From Desulfuromonas thiophila (GTDB lineage Bacteria; Desulfobacterota; Desulfuromonadia; Desulfuromonadales; Desulfuromonadaceae): a DNA stretch of 64,000 bases. The DNA lies in contig NZ_FNAQ01000008.1 in NCBI RefSeq assembly GCF_900101955.1, positions 35,782 to 99,781 of the forward strand, given 5' to 3'. Position 1 is the stretch's first letter. Every line of letters begins with the position of its first letter. The notes beneath the pieces were generated by a model. That model worked only from the letters and a program-made list of their open reading frames with translations, was not told where the DNA came from and searched no databases. Below are positions 38,359-47,015 of the stretch, one piece after another. Both the position numbers and the translations under genes were made by a program.

Positions 38359-39105
38359 TTACAGGGGCAGCACGCTGTAGAGCCAGGCCGACAGATCGCC
38401 GAACAGGTTGAAAAACAGCAGGACGCCGACAGCCATCATCAGGGCGCCGGTGGTGATTTCCAGCAGGCGGATATGCTTGCGGAACCGGTTGAAGAAATTC
38501 AGGAAACTGTGGAACAGTAAACCCGCGAGCAAAAAAGGAATGCCCAGGCCGGCCGAGTAGACCGCCAGCAGGGCAATGGCCTGACGGGTATCGTTGCTGG
38601 TGCCGGCTGCCATGGCCAGGATGGCGCCGAGAATCGGCCCGATGCAGGGTGTCCAGCCGGCGGCGAAGGCCAGCCCGACCAGAAAACTGCCGAAATAGCT
38701 ACTGGGCTTGTTCCGTACCGTCACCCGTTTGTCCCCCAGCAGGACACCGAAGTGGAACAGGCCGGTCATGTGGATGCCGAACAGAAACACCAGCAGGCCA
38801 CCGCCGCGTTGAATCCACAGCAGGCCTTCCTCCACCAGGTGCTGCATGGATGCCGACACCAGGCCGGCCAAGGCGCCGAGCAGCACAAATACCGTGGAAA
38901 AGCCGGCGACAAAGGCGAGGCAATGGCTGGCCACCCGCCAGCGCATCTGTGCCGTGGGATGATCCTGCTTGAGTTCACCAAACGAGATGCCGGTGATATA
39001 GGTGATGAAGGAAGGAATCAGGGGCAGAACGCAGGGGGAAAAAAACGACAGCAAGCCGGCACTGAATGCGATCCAGAAGGTGACATCGCCCGAGTCGGTC
39101 AGCAT
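38359..39105 (-). CDS. ccdA: CcdA-type cytochrome c biogenesis / disulfide reductant transporter
   Basis: 248-aa membrane protein of the DsbD/CcdA family that passes reducing equivalents to the periplasm for haem-c attachment. Six helices are visible, with the paired redox Cys in FFSPCVLPLIPSF (about 24) and AAGWTPCIGPILG (about 142). AGGAG lies upstream of the ATG. It fits with the adjacent haem-c oxidase. Confidence 0.9.
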   Translation of the reverse strand: MLTDSGDVTFWIAFSAGLLSFFSPCVLPLIPSFITYITGISFGELKQDHPTAQMRWRVASHCLAFVAGFSTVFVLLGALAGLVSASMQHLVEEGLLWIQRGGGLLVFLFGIHMTGLFHFGVLLGDKRVTVRNKPSSYFGSFLVGLAFAAGWTPCIGPILGAILAMAAGTSNDTRQAIALLAVYSAGLGIPFLLAGLLFHSFLNFFNRFRKHIRLLEITTGALMMAVGVLLFFNLFGDLSAWLYSVLPL

Positions 39106-39249
39106 GGGACTCCTTTGTGCAGAGGGTTGAAGGACAGGGCCGAAAGGCCGTTTGATGCAGGGACTAACGGCGCACAGACCCTAGCACAACAGCGCTGCTC
39201 TGACCAGTCTCCAGGCGCCCTGCTGAAGAATCCTCTGCCGTTAGGTGTT

Positions 39250-39266
39250 TCGGCACTGCTTGTGCA
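39250..39266 (+). promoter_or_regulatory. Sigma-54-like promoter of the ANTAR regulator-draT unit
   Basis: TCGGCACTGCTTGTGCA: GG at 39252-39253 and GC at 39264-39265 with exactly 10 nt between, in a GGCAC-N5-GTGC context. It is weaker than the glnB and nifH promoters but in the right place, about 70 nt before the start codon. Confidence 0.55.
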
Positions 39267-39334
39267 GGAACAGACGATGGCGCTGCTCCTGCCGGGGCGG
39301 CTGCCGGATGCTTGCCAGCCCAGGAGGCCTGTTT

Positions 39335-39898
39335 ATGCGTTATGCCCTGATCGTGGACGATGAAGTGCTGATTCGGCGCAAGGTGTCTGAAATTCTTCAA
39401 TTGTATGGTTTCGAGCATTTTCTCGAAGCGGAAAATGGCCAGCAGGCTGTCGAACTGGCCGTGCAGCACCAGCCCCTGCTGGTGGTGATGGATGTAACCA
39501 TGCCGGTCATGGACGGTCTGACCGCTGCCGAAAAAATTAGCAGCAGCGCACCGGCGCCGTTGGTGCTGCTGACCGGCAATGCCGATCGCCAGACCATCGA
39601 AACCGCCTGCCGCAGCGGTGTTCTAAGTTACGTGGTCAAGCCGTTCAGTGCCGAACAGCTGTGCGCTGCCGTCGATCTGGCCGTGCATCAGTTCATGGCC
39701 CTGTCCGATCTGCGCGAGCGGGTGCGCAAGCTCGAAGATACCCTCGAAACCCGCAAACAGGTGGAAAAGGCCAAGGGGCTGTTGATGCTGCAGGGCCTCA
39801 GTGAGGCCGAGGCCTACCGCAAGCTGCAGAAGCTGGCCATGAGCAAGCGCAAGACCCTGCGGGAGATTGCCGAGGCGGTCCTGCTGATGGCGGACTAG
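39335..39898 (+). CDS. gnfR: ANTAR-domain response regulator (GnfR-like RNA antiterminator)
   Basis: 187-aa protein. The receiver domain (1-120) has LIVDDEVLIR, phospho-acceptor Asp in VVMDVTMPVMDG (near 54) and Lys in SYVVKPFS. The C-terminal ANTAR domain (about 128-185) has RKQVEKAKGLLMLQGLSEAEA and LREIAEAVL (first stretch split: RKQVEKAKGLLML, QGLSEAEA). ANTAR proteins bind paired AxxGxx hexaloop hairpins and block adjacent terminators. AGGAGG precedes the ATG. draT follows 4 nt after. In Geobacter sulfurreducens the ANTAR regulator GnfR, with kinase GnfK, controls nitrogen-fixation genes; the neighbourhood makes this the counterpart. Confidence 0.85.
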   Translation: MRYALIVDDEVLIRRKVSEILQLYGFEHFLEAENGQQAVELAVQHQPLLVVMDVTMPVMDGLTAAEKISSSAPAPLVLLTGNADRQTIETACRSGVLSYVVKPFSAEQLCAAVDLAVHQFMALSDLRERVRKLEDTLETRKQVEKAKGLLMLQGLSEAEAYRKLQKLAMSKRKTLREIAEAVLLMAD

Positions 39899-39902
39899 AC
39901 CC

Positions 39903-40694
39903 GTGTGGCTGCACAGCCTTAATCGCTGCGATCAGCCGCCCTGGGAAATCGCCTCGCTGGCGTTCAATGAGGCGGCTCCAGCTGTGCGGCTGCAGGGGGT
40001 GCGTCAGGCCAATCCGCTGCTGTTTGACCGTTTGGCGCAGCTGGCCGAACCCGGCGCGCGGGTGCGCCAGCTGCACGATTACATGGATGTGCGTTTTCAG
40101 TTGCACCAGTGGCAGGCGCAGGGCAGTCGGGCCAGCCAAAAGAGCCTGAAGAACAGCTATCTGCGGTTTCTGCGTGGCTGGATGTTTGACGCCAACAGCC
40201 AGGAGGGGGCGGTTCTCAAGGGTTGGGTCGAAAGCCGTTTCGGGCTGCCACCGACCTTTCATCGCCAGCGGATCACAGACTTCAACTGCCCGGCCTATCA
40301 GGCCTATCTGTGCGATCGGGTGCGGGGTGCGGCCCGAACCAGTGCCATCTTCGATCAGCTTGATCTGTTGTATGAGTTTGTGCAGCAGGAACTGCCGTGC
40401 CGCGATCCGAGCCGTCACCGTGTGCTCTACCGTGGGGTCAACGATCTGGCCGAACACCCGCTGGTGGAACAGGCCGGGCCGCACCGGCTGGTGCTGCAGC
40501 TGAACAACCTCAATTCCTTCACCAGCAGTTACGAACGGGCCTGGGAATTCGGCAGCCGTGTTCTGGTCGCGCAGGTGCCCTGTTGCAAGATCTTTTTTCA
40601 GGCCGAGCTGTTTCCCTCGGCGTTGCTGCGTGGCGAGGATGAGGTGCTGGTGATCGGTGGCTTGTATGCGGTCGAGCTGTCGCGCGGTGCTTGA
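39903..40694 (+). CDS. draT: NAD+-dinitrogen-reductase ADP-D-ribosyltransferase
   Basis: 263-aa DraT, which switches nitrogenase off by ADP-ribosylating an arginine of NifH. Family features include the N-terminal WLHSLNRCDQPPWEIASLAFN, then YMDVRFQLHQW (about 60), YLRFLRGWMFDANSQEG and the NAD-binding VLYRGVNDLAEH (about 175) and LNNLNSFTSSYERAWEFGS (first stretch split: WLHSLNRCDQPP, WEIASLAFN). The start is GTG, 4 nt after the ANTAR gene stop. DraG is encoded 4.6 kb downstream and the target NifH 13 kb downstream. Confidence 0.92.
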   Translation: MWLHSLNRCDQPPWEIASLAFNEAAPAVRLQGVRQANPLLFDRLAQLAEPGARVRQLHDYMDVRFQLHQWQAQGSRASQKSLKNSYLRFLRGWMFDANSQEGAVLKGWVESRFGLPPTFHRQRITDFNCPAYQAYLCDRVRGAARTSAIFDQLDLLYEFVQQELPCRDPSRHRVLYRGVNDLAEHPLVEQAGPHRLVLQLNNLNSFTSSYERAWEFGSRVLVAQVPCCKIFFQAELFPSALLRGEDEVLVIGGLYAVELSRGA

Positions 40695-40745
40695 GAGCCG
40701 CTGTCTGCCAGTTTTTATGCTTCTTTATCGGGAGATGAACCGTCG

Positions 40746-42326
40746 GTGAATTCACGCCAGGAACAACTGCTGCACGCCTACCATGCCATCAGCGAGGAGC
40801 TGGCGTCGCTGACCGGCCTGAAGGAGCTGCTCGACCGCATTCTGCGGATCAGCCGCGAGGTGTTTCATTTTGACAATGCGGTCATCCGCCTGTTACGGGC
40901 CGATGGCCAGGCGCTGGAGGTGGCGGCCAGTTACGGTTACAGCGATTGTGCGGTGCTCGGTCCGCTGCGGCTGGAGCAGGGCATCATGGGGCAGGTGGCG
41001 CGTAGCGGCCGGCCCATGCTGGTGACCGATGTGCGCCATTGCGCCGCCTATTATCCGGGCATTCCCGGCGCCTGCTGTGCCCTGACGGTGCCGATGCTGG
41101 CGCACGATCGTCTTGTCGGCGTGTTCAATGTCGAAAGCACCCGTCCGGCCGCCTTTGCGCCGGAGGACATCGAGCCGCTGATGACGGTGGCGACCCAGGC
41201 CGCCGTGGCCATTGAAAATATCCGCCTGCTCGAACGCGAACGCCAGCTGGCGCGGCGCTACCAGAAGCTCTGTGAGTTCAATGATCGTATCATTCAGAGT
41301 GTCAATCTGGGGATTTACACCCTCGACACCGACCTGCGGGTAACCTCGTGGAATCGGCGGATGGAAGCCCTGAGTGGTTGCAGCGCCGCCGAGGTCCTGC
41401 ACCAGCCGCTGCTGGAGCTGTTTCCGGTGCTGATTCAGGAAGGTTTTGATTGCCGGCTGCAGCAGGTGCTGCAGACCCGCCAGGCGGAGAAACTGCAGCT
41501 GGTGCATTACAACCTGCGCGGCGAACGGCGGGTACAGAAGCGCAAGTTGGCGCCCCTGCTCGATGGCGACCAGTTGCTGGGTCTGGTGGTGATTGTCGAG
41601 GACATCACGGAATTCAAGGGCCTGCTCGATCAGATGATCCAGTCGGAGAAGCTGGCCGAGGTCGGACGGCTGGCGGCCGGTATTGCGCACGAAATCAACA
41701 ACCCCCTCACCGTATTGGGCTACTGTGCCGAGGTGCTGGAGCGCGACGATCCCCTGCCGGCCCAGCGCGAATACCTCGCCCGCATCCGCAGCGAGGTGGA
41801 ACGCTTGCAGCATCTGACCGGCGGTCTGCTCGGCTTCGCTCGCGCCGGTCAGGGACAGCGCCAGCGGCTGGCTCTGGCACCGTTGTGCGATCAGGTGCTC
41901 AGTCTGCTGGATTACCGGCTGCAGCGTGGCCGCATTGCCCTGCAGCGCCACTATGGCGTCATCGCGCCGGTCTGGGGCGATGTCAATCCGCTCAAGCAGT
42001 TGCTGATGAACCTGGTGGTCAATGCCGTTCAGGCCATGCCAGATGGCGGCCGCCTCGGGGTTCATCTGCGCAGCCGGCGGGGCGGGGTCGAGCTGGTGGT
42101 GTGCGACAGCGGCGCTGGTATCGCGCACACGCAGCTTGAACGGATCTTCGACCCCTTCTTCACCACCAAAAAGGAAGGCGAGGGTACCGGCCTGGGGCTG
42201 TACCTGTGCCGACAGATTGCCCGCGACCATGGTGGCCGGCTGTGGCTGCGGTCGCGAGTTGGTCGCGGCAGCCAGTTTCATCTGTGGTTGCCGGCGGCAG
42301 AAGAGGACATGCCCCCCTGTGCGTGA
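40746..42326 (+). CDS. GAF-PAS sensor histidine kinase (GnfK-like candidate)
   Basis: 526-aa soluble-looking kinase. A GAF domain (about 20-160), PAS domain (about 178-290), HisKA with AAGIAHEINNPLTVLGY (His near 315) and HATPase with NLVVNAVQAMPDGG, DSGAGI and EGTGLGLYLC. No membrane helix was seen. The start is GTG at 40746. It has no fused receiver, so it needs a separate one; the ANTAR receiver two genes upstream is the obvious partner. The GAF domain could sense a nitrogen or redox signal. Confidence 0.82.
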   Translation: MNSRQEQLLHAYHAISEELASLTGLKELLDRILRISREVFHFDNAVIRLLRADGQALEVAASYGYSDCAVLGPLRLEQGIMGQVARSGRPMLVTDVRHCAAYYPGIPGACCALTVPMLAHDRLVGVFNVESTRPAAFAPEDIEPLMTVATQAAVAIENIRLLERERQLARRYQKLCEFNDRIIQSVNLGIYTLDTDLRVTSWNRRMEALSGCSAAEVLHQPLLELFPVLIQEGFDCRLQQVLQTRQAEKLQLVHYNLRGERRVQKRKLAPLLDGDQLLGLVVIVEDITEFKGLLDQMIQSEKLAEVGRLAAGIAHEINNPLTVLGYCAEVLERDDPLPAQREYLARIRSEVERLQHLTGGLLGFARAGQGQRQRLALAPLCDQVLSLLDYRLQRGRIALQRHYGVIAPVWGDVNPLKQLLMNLVVNAVQAMPDGGRLGVHLRSRRGGVELVVCDSGAGIAHTQLERIFDPFFTTKKEGEGTGLGLYLCRQIARDHGGRLWLRSRVGRGSQFHLWLPAAEEDMPPCA

Positions 42327-42440
42327 AGCTTGGCCAGCCTGCTGAGCGGGTTGACTAAAAGATAGGCAAAAACGGGGCCCGCCCAGCCGTTCAGCTTGGG
42401 GCCGGGCGGTCACGGCCGGGCGAAGCGGTGATTTTCCGGT

Positions 42441-42458
42441 TTGGCACGGACACTGCTT
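42441..42458 (+). promoter_or_regulatory. Sigma-54 promoter of glnB-amtB
   Basis: TTGGCACGGACACTGCTT, GG at 42443-42444 and GC at 42455-42456 with 10 nt between. It is close to the TGGCACG-N4-TTGC consensus. The start of transcription would be near 42467, giving a leader of about 145 nt. Confidence 0.88.
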
Positions 42459-42460
42459 AA

Positions 42461-42952
<492 letters not shown>

Positions 42953-42987
42953 TCCGTTTCCATCACCGACGTTCAGGAGGTATCAGT

Positions 42988-44301
42988 ATGAAAACCGTTC
43001 GTATCCTTCAGGCCGCCGCGCTGCTGGCGCTGCTGCCGTCTCTGGCCCTGGCCGACGAGGCTGTTTCGGAACTGACTTACATTCTCAACACCTTTTCCTT
43101 TCTGATCAGCGGCGTGCTGGTCATGTGGATGGCCGCTGGCTTCGCCATGCTGGAAGCCGGTCTGGTGCGGTCAAAAAACGTTGCCACCATCTGTCTGAAG
43201 AACATTGCCCTGTTCGGCGTCGCCGGCATCCTGTTCTATCTGGTCGGCTACAATCTGATGTATGCCGGCGTTGATGGTGGGTTCATGGGCAGCTTCGGTC
43301 TGTGGAGCGCCGATGACAGCGCCGCGCTGGCCGGTGATTTTTCCGCCGGATACTCGGCCGGTTCCGACTGGTTCTTCCAGATGGTGTTCTGCGGTGCCGC
43401 CTGTTCGGTGGTTTCCGGCTGTGTCGCCGAACGCATTAAACTCTGGTCGTTTCTGCTGTTCTGTGTGGTGCTCACCGGCATTATCTATCCGATTCAGGGT
43501 TCCTGGGTGTGGGGCGGTGGCTGGCTGGCCGAGATGGGTTTCTCCGATTACGCCGGTTCGACGCTGGTCCATTCCTGCGGTGGCTGGGCGGCCCTGACCG
43601 GTGCCATCATCCTCGGTGCGCGTAAGGGCAAATACAGCCGCGATGGCCGGGTCAACCCGATTCCCGGCTCCAATATCCCCCTGGCCACCCTCGGCAGCTT
43701 CATTCTGTGGATGGGCTGGTTCGGCTTCAACGGTGGCAGCGCCCTGGCGCTGGGTGTGGCCAGCTCGGCCATCGAGCAGGGCAATGTCTACATCAACACC
43801 AACCTGGCCGCCTGCGGCGGCATGATCGCCGCCATGATCATGGTGCAGCTGATCTACAAGAAAACCGATGTCACCATGGCTCTTAACGGCGCCCTGGCCG
43901 GCCTGGTCAGCATCACCGCCGGCCCGGCGGCGCCCAGCCCCGGCGCGGCCATTCTGGTGGGTGCCGTCGGCGGTGTCCTGGTGGTCCTGGCCATCCCGTT
44001 CTTTGACAAACTCCGCATTGACGACGTCGTTGGCGCCCTGTCGGTCCATCTGGTGTGCGGTATCTGGGGTACCCTGGCCGTTGCTTTCACCAATGCCGAA
44101 ACCCGTTTCATCACCCAGTTGGTCGGCGTCCTCGCCATCGGCGCCTTTGTGGTGGTCACCAGCGCCATCGTCTGGCTGGTGCTGAAATACACCATCGGCA
44201 TCCGCTGCCACGAGGAAGACGAATTTCGTGGACTTGACCTGGCAGAAATCGGTATGGAAGCCTATCCCGACTTTCAGCCGGTCCATACCACCAACCGCTG
44301 A
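42988..44301 (+). CDS. amtB: Ammonium transporter AmtB
   Basis: 437-aa Amt channel with an N-terminal signal peptide (cleavage likely after ALADEA) and about eleven membrane helices. The conserved pore His residues are in STLVHSCGGWAALTGA and ALSVHLVCGIWGTLAV. Membrane sequestration of PII and DraG by AmtB is known from Azospirillum and Rhodospirillum. It follows glnB by 35 nt, in the usual glnK-amtB order. Confidence 0.95.
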   Translation: MKTVRILQAAALLALLPSLALADEAVSELTYILNTFSFLISGVLVMWMAAGFAMLEAGLVRSKNVATICLKNIALFGVAGILFYLVGYNLMYAGVDGGFMGSFGLWSADDSAALAGDFSAGYSAGSDWFFQMVFCGAACSVVSGCVAERIKLWSFLLFCVVLTGIIYPIQGSWVWGGGWLAEMGFSDYAGSTLVHSCGGWAALTGAIILGARKGKYSRDGRVNPIPGSNIPLATLGSFILWMGWFGFNGGSALALGVASSAIEQGNVYINTNLAACGGMIAAMIMVQLIYKKTDVTMALNGALAGLVSITAGPAAPSPGAAILVGAVGGVLVVLAIPFFDKLRIDDVVGALSVHLVCGIWGTLAVAFTNAETRFITQLVGVLAIGAFVVVTSAIVWLVLKYTIGIRCHEEDEFRGLDLAEIGMEAYPDFQPVHTTNR

Positions 44302-44360
44302 TCGTCCTTTCGCAATCGCTCGCCAGAAACACCAGGCCAGAAAAAGGTCATACTGCCACG

Positions 44361-44387
44361 GCTGGTCCCGCCGGAAGCGGGGCCAGC
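44361..44387 (+). other. Hairpin between amtB and the porin-like gene
   Basis: 11-bp stem GCTGGTCCCGC / GCGGGGCCAGC (one G-U) with a CGGAA loop and no T-run; a small CGGGTC-ACAA-GACCCG hairpin follows at about 44398-44413. It could separate mRNA stability of amtB and the next gene. Confidence 0.4.
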
Positions 44388-44440
44388 TCCCCAAACCCGG
44401 GTCACAAGACCCGCGAACCATGAAGAAAAGGAGAACGCCC

Positions 44441-45169
44441 ATGCGCAAGATGTCAACCCTGCTGGCTGCGGCCACCCTGCTGTGCGGCCTGGCCAGTCCG
44501 GCCCTGGCCCTCGAAGTCGCCGGTGGCGCCTATGCCGGTATCTACAACATGTATCTGTGGCGCGGTTTCGACCTGAGCGGCAGCAAGCCGGTGGCCCAGG
44601 GCGGTGCCGATGTTTCGGCCGGTAACTTTACCTTCAGCTGGTGGACCAATCTGCAGCTGGCCAGCGATGCCGGCGAAGGCTTCAAGTCCGGTGAGGCCAC
44701 TGAAACCGATATCATCGTGGATTACAGCACCGACCTTGGTGAGCTGGTGTCTCTGAGCGTTGGCAACTGCTTCTACAACCTCGATGGAATGGACGACACC
44801 CACGAGGCCTATCTCGGTCTGACCCTCAATACCCTGCTGAGCCCGGCATTGACGGTCTATTACGACTGGGATGAAGCCGAAGGGGACGGCCTTTACTACA
44901 CCCTGGCGGTGGGCCATGAGATCAGCCTGGCCGAACCGCTGACCCTGAGCCTGGGCGCGCTGGTGGGTTATAACCAGGAGAGTGATTATTCTGTAGGCGA
45001 TTACAGCGATTTCCATAACTACGAACTTAGTGCCGGGCTGGATTATGCCCTGACCGAGAATCTGAGCCTTGGTCTGAGCTGTCTGTTCTCCGAAGGTCTG
45101 AGTGACGAGGCCCGCGACGCCATTGATTCGGAATTCCTCAGCGGCGTCTCCATCGCCCTGAGTTTCTGA
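44441..45169 (+). CDS. TorF-like putative outer-membrane porin
   Basis: 242-aa exported protein. A Sec signal peptide (MRKMSTLLAAATLL... cleaved after ALALE) is followed by alternating beta-strand pattern with many aromatic residues and a terminal Phe (IALSF), typical of an outer-membrane barrel. The NMYLWRGFDLSG stretch matches the proteobacterial TorF/Gcw_chp-type family. AAGGAG lies 8 nt before ATG. Its place after amtB suggests a nitrogen-related uptake role, which is inference. Confidence 0.75.
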   Translation: MRKMSTLLAAATLLCGLASPALALEVAGGAYAGIYNMYLWRGFDLSGSKPVAQGGADVSAGNFTFSWWTNLQLASDAGEGFKSGEATETDIIVDYSTDLGELVSLSVGNCFYNLDGMDDTHEAYLGLTLNTLLSPALTVYYDWDEAEGDGLYYTLAVGHEISLAEPLTLSLGALVGYNQESDYSVGDYSDFHNYELSAGLDYALTENLSLGLSCLFSEGLSDEARDAIDSEFLSGVSIALSF

Positions 45170-45187
45170 TGCACACCCGTGTTACCA

Positions 45188-45207
45188 CCGGTTCCTGACG
45201 GAACCGG
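45188..45207 (+). other. Hairpin in the porin-draG gap
   Basis: 8-bp perfect stem CCGGTTCC / GGAACCGG with a TGAC loop. It precedes the nested P2/terminator at 45214-45261. The loop does not fit AxxGxx, so it is not a clear ANTAR P1. Confidence 0.5.
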
Positions 45208-45213
45208 CACCTG

Positions 45214-45227
45214 CGGCAATGGGGCCG
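45214..45227 (+). promoter_or_regulatory. ANTAR-type hairpin nested in the draG-leader terminator
   Basis: Stem CGGC / GCCG with hexaloop AATGGG (A1, G4). Its right side (45221-45227) is also the start of the terminator's left arm, so the two folds compete. The stem is only 4 pairs plus one possible G-U. Confidence 0.55.
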
Positions 45228-45261
45228 TCAATCGCGAGCAGATTGGCGGCCCCGCTTTTTT
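45221..45261 (+). terminator. Intrinsic terminator between the porin-like gene and draG
   Basis: 12-bp stem GGGGCCGTCAAT / ATTGGCGGCCCC (one G-U) with a 9-nt loop, followed by GCTTTTTT. It would end the glnB-amtB-porin transcript before draG unless antiterminated. Confidence 0.85.
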
Positions 45262-45306
45262 AACGGGAATTTGCCGGCCCCCGGCCAGGGAAGGAGCCAG
45301 CAGCCG

Positions 45307-46215
45307 ATGCCTGCAGACGACAGTCCGGCCCGTGCCGAAGCGGCCTTTCTCGGCCTGGCCATCGGTGACGCCCTTGGCGCCACCAGCGAATTCATGACAC
45401 CGGCGGAAATCCGCAGTCGCTACGGCGTGCTGCGCCAGATTCGCGGAGGCGGCTGGCTGGGGCTGCGGCCCGGCCAGGTAACGGACGACACCGAGATGTC
45501 GCTTGTCCTGGCGCGGGCGGTGCTGGCCTGCGGCGGCTGGAGTCTGCCGGCCATTGCCGATGCCTTGGTGGCCTGGATGCGTTCCAAACCGATCGATATC
45601 GGTGCCACGGTGCGCAAGGGGCTACGCAGCTACATGCTTGGCGGCGGCCTGACCGTGCCGCCCAATGACTGGGACGCCGGCAATGGCGCGGTCATGCGCA
45701 TGGCGCCGGTGGCCTTGCTGACGTTCGGTGATGCGGCGCTGCTGCGGCGCTGCAGCCTGGAACAGGCTCACCTGACCCACAACCATCCACTGTCCGATGC
45801 CGCCTGTGTCTGTGTCGGGCGCATGCTGCAGGCCGCCTTGGCTGGCGCCGACCGTTTCTGTCTGCATGCCCTGACGCGTGAGCTGGTTGCCCTGCATCCA
45901 ACCTTTCGCTTCGATCCCTACAGTGGCCGCGCCAGTGGCTATGTGGTGGAAACACTACAGACGGTGTTCCATTTTCTGTTCACCACCGACAACTTCGAGG
46001 ATTGCCTGGTCGGCGTGGTCAACCAGGGGGGGGACGCCGACACCAGCGGTGCCATCGCCGGCATGCTTGCCGGCGCCTTCTATGGCCTGGACGCCATCCC
46101 GCGCCGCTGGCAGCGCCAGCTTGATGACCGCATTAGCGCCCAGGTGCGCCAGGCCGGCCGCGCGCTGCTGGCTCTGGCGCCGGCGCCGTTGTTGTCCCAC
46201 GACCAGGGGCCATAA
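45307..46215 (+). CDS. draG: ADP-ribosyl-[dinitrogen reductase] hydrolase
   Basis: 302-aa DraG, the di-manganese ADP-ribosylglycohydrolase that reactivates NifH. Metal ligands: TDDTEMS (about 60), DWDAGNGAVMRMAP (about 120) and NQGGDADTSGAIAG (about 242). The N-terminal FLGLAIGDALGATSEFM is typical. AAGGAG sits 10 nt before ATG 45307. DraG is set after a conditional-looking terminator and counteracts DraT encoded in the same island. Confidence 0.92.
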   Translation: MPADDSPARAEAAFLGLAIGDALGATSEFMTPAEIRSRYGVLRQIRGGGWLGLRPGQVTDDTEMSLVLARAVLACGGWSLPAIADALVAWMRSKPIDIGATVRKGLRSYMLGGGLTVPPNDWDAGNGAVMRMAPVALLTFGDAALLRRCSLEQAHLTHNHPLSDAACVCVGRMLQAALAGADRFCLHALTRELVALHPTFRFDPYSGRASGYVVETLQTVFHFLFTTDNFEDCLVGVVNQGGDADTSGAIAGMLAGAFYGLDAIPRRWQRQLDDRISAQVRQAGRALLALAPAPLLSHDQGP

Positions 46216-46235
46216 CCCGGAACAAGGAGAAAACC

Positions 46236-46481
46236 ATGACCGAGAGCGCTTTTATCCCGATTGACCAGGCCGCCCGCCAGCTGGGGACCACGCCCGTGGC
46301 TCTTTTACTGCATCTGAAACATGGTCTGCTGCGCGGCCGCCAGCAGCCCGACGGCCAGTGGCGGATTGATCCGGCCAGTCTGACCGCGTTTCGCGCCTGC
46401 AACGGCAATCAACCGGCCCGCCTGTGCCGTGCCACCGGCCACCATTGCGGCGGCTGTGGCGCGGCGGGAGAGACGCCATGA
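46236..46481 (+). CDS. Small HTH-like protein with Cys/His tail
   Basis: 81-aa protein with a strong SD. The first 50 residues (IPIDQAARQLGTTPVALLLHL, then LLRGRQQPDGQWRIDPASL) resemble a MerR/excisionase-like winged helix. The tail CRATGHHCGGCG has three Cys and two His and may bind metal. It follows draG by 20 nt and overlaps the next gene as ATGA, so it is part of the nitrogenase-regulation unit. Function unknown. A DNA- or protein-binding accessory of DraG is a guess. Confidence 0.65.
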   Translation: MTESAFIPIDQAARQLGTTPVALLLHLKHGLLRGRQQPDGQWRIDPASLTAFRACNGNQPARLCRATGHHCGGCGAAGETP

Positions 46482-46837
46482 GGGTGCGGATCAATCCCTC
46501 CGACCTGCAGTACCGCTATCCGCGCAAAAAGCAGACCCGCGATCTGCCCAAATTCAGCGGTTTGCCCGATCCCGCGCCCTTTGACCGCTTCGATCTGTAC
46601 GAGGTGATTCCCCTGTTCGAGCAGGTGATGAGTCAGCTGGGCAGCCGGGATGGCCGCGTGTTGCAGCATCTGGAGGAGTTGGTCAACAGCCTGCCGACGT
46701 TCATCCACAGTCGCGAGGAGGTGTTTTGTTTTCTGGTTGAAAGTGTCGCGCCGCTGCTGGCTTCGGCAGGAACTGGCAAGGCGGCAGCGCTGGGATATTG
46801 TCAAACGCAGCGGCGGCAGGTATGGTCTAGCGATTGA
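46478..46837 (+). CDS. Conserved hypothetical protein of the draG operon
   Basis: 119-aa soluble protein not recognised. It starts at ATG 46478, overlapping the upstream gene, and begins MRVRINPSDLQYRYPRKKQT. The body is helical and acidic (LYEVIPLFEQVMSQLGSRDG, then LEELVNSLPTFIHSREEVF). No membrane or catalytic motif. A protein-protein adaptor acting with DraG or the ANTAR pathway is possible but unsupported beyond position. Confidence 0.65.
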   Translation: MRVRINPSDLQYRYPRKKQTRDLPKFSGLPDPAPFDRFDLYEVIPLFEQVMSQLGSRDGRVLQHLEELVNSLPTFIHSREEVFCFLVESVAPLLASAGTGKAAALGYCQTQRRQVWSSD

Positions 46838-47015
46838 ATGAGCTTTCCAAGCGGCCTGTCATCAACAGAGTCCCATGCAGGGCGCCCCATTGGCGCCCCA
46901 TTGGCGCGCCATGAGGCACTGACGGACATCAAAGCCGTCAGACGCTTGCCGCAACGCCGCCATTGGTGTGTTTTTGCGCTGCCAGCCTTTATGAAACGCT
47001 GTCAGGAGTCGTGCG

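Noticed and set aside
46881..46902. Tandem GGCGCCCCATT x2 before the HerA-like gene
   Set aside because: Only two 11-bp copies, no further structure; probably slippage.
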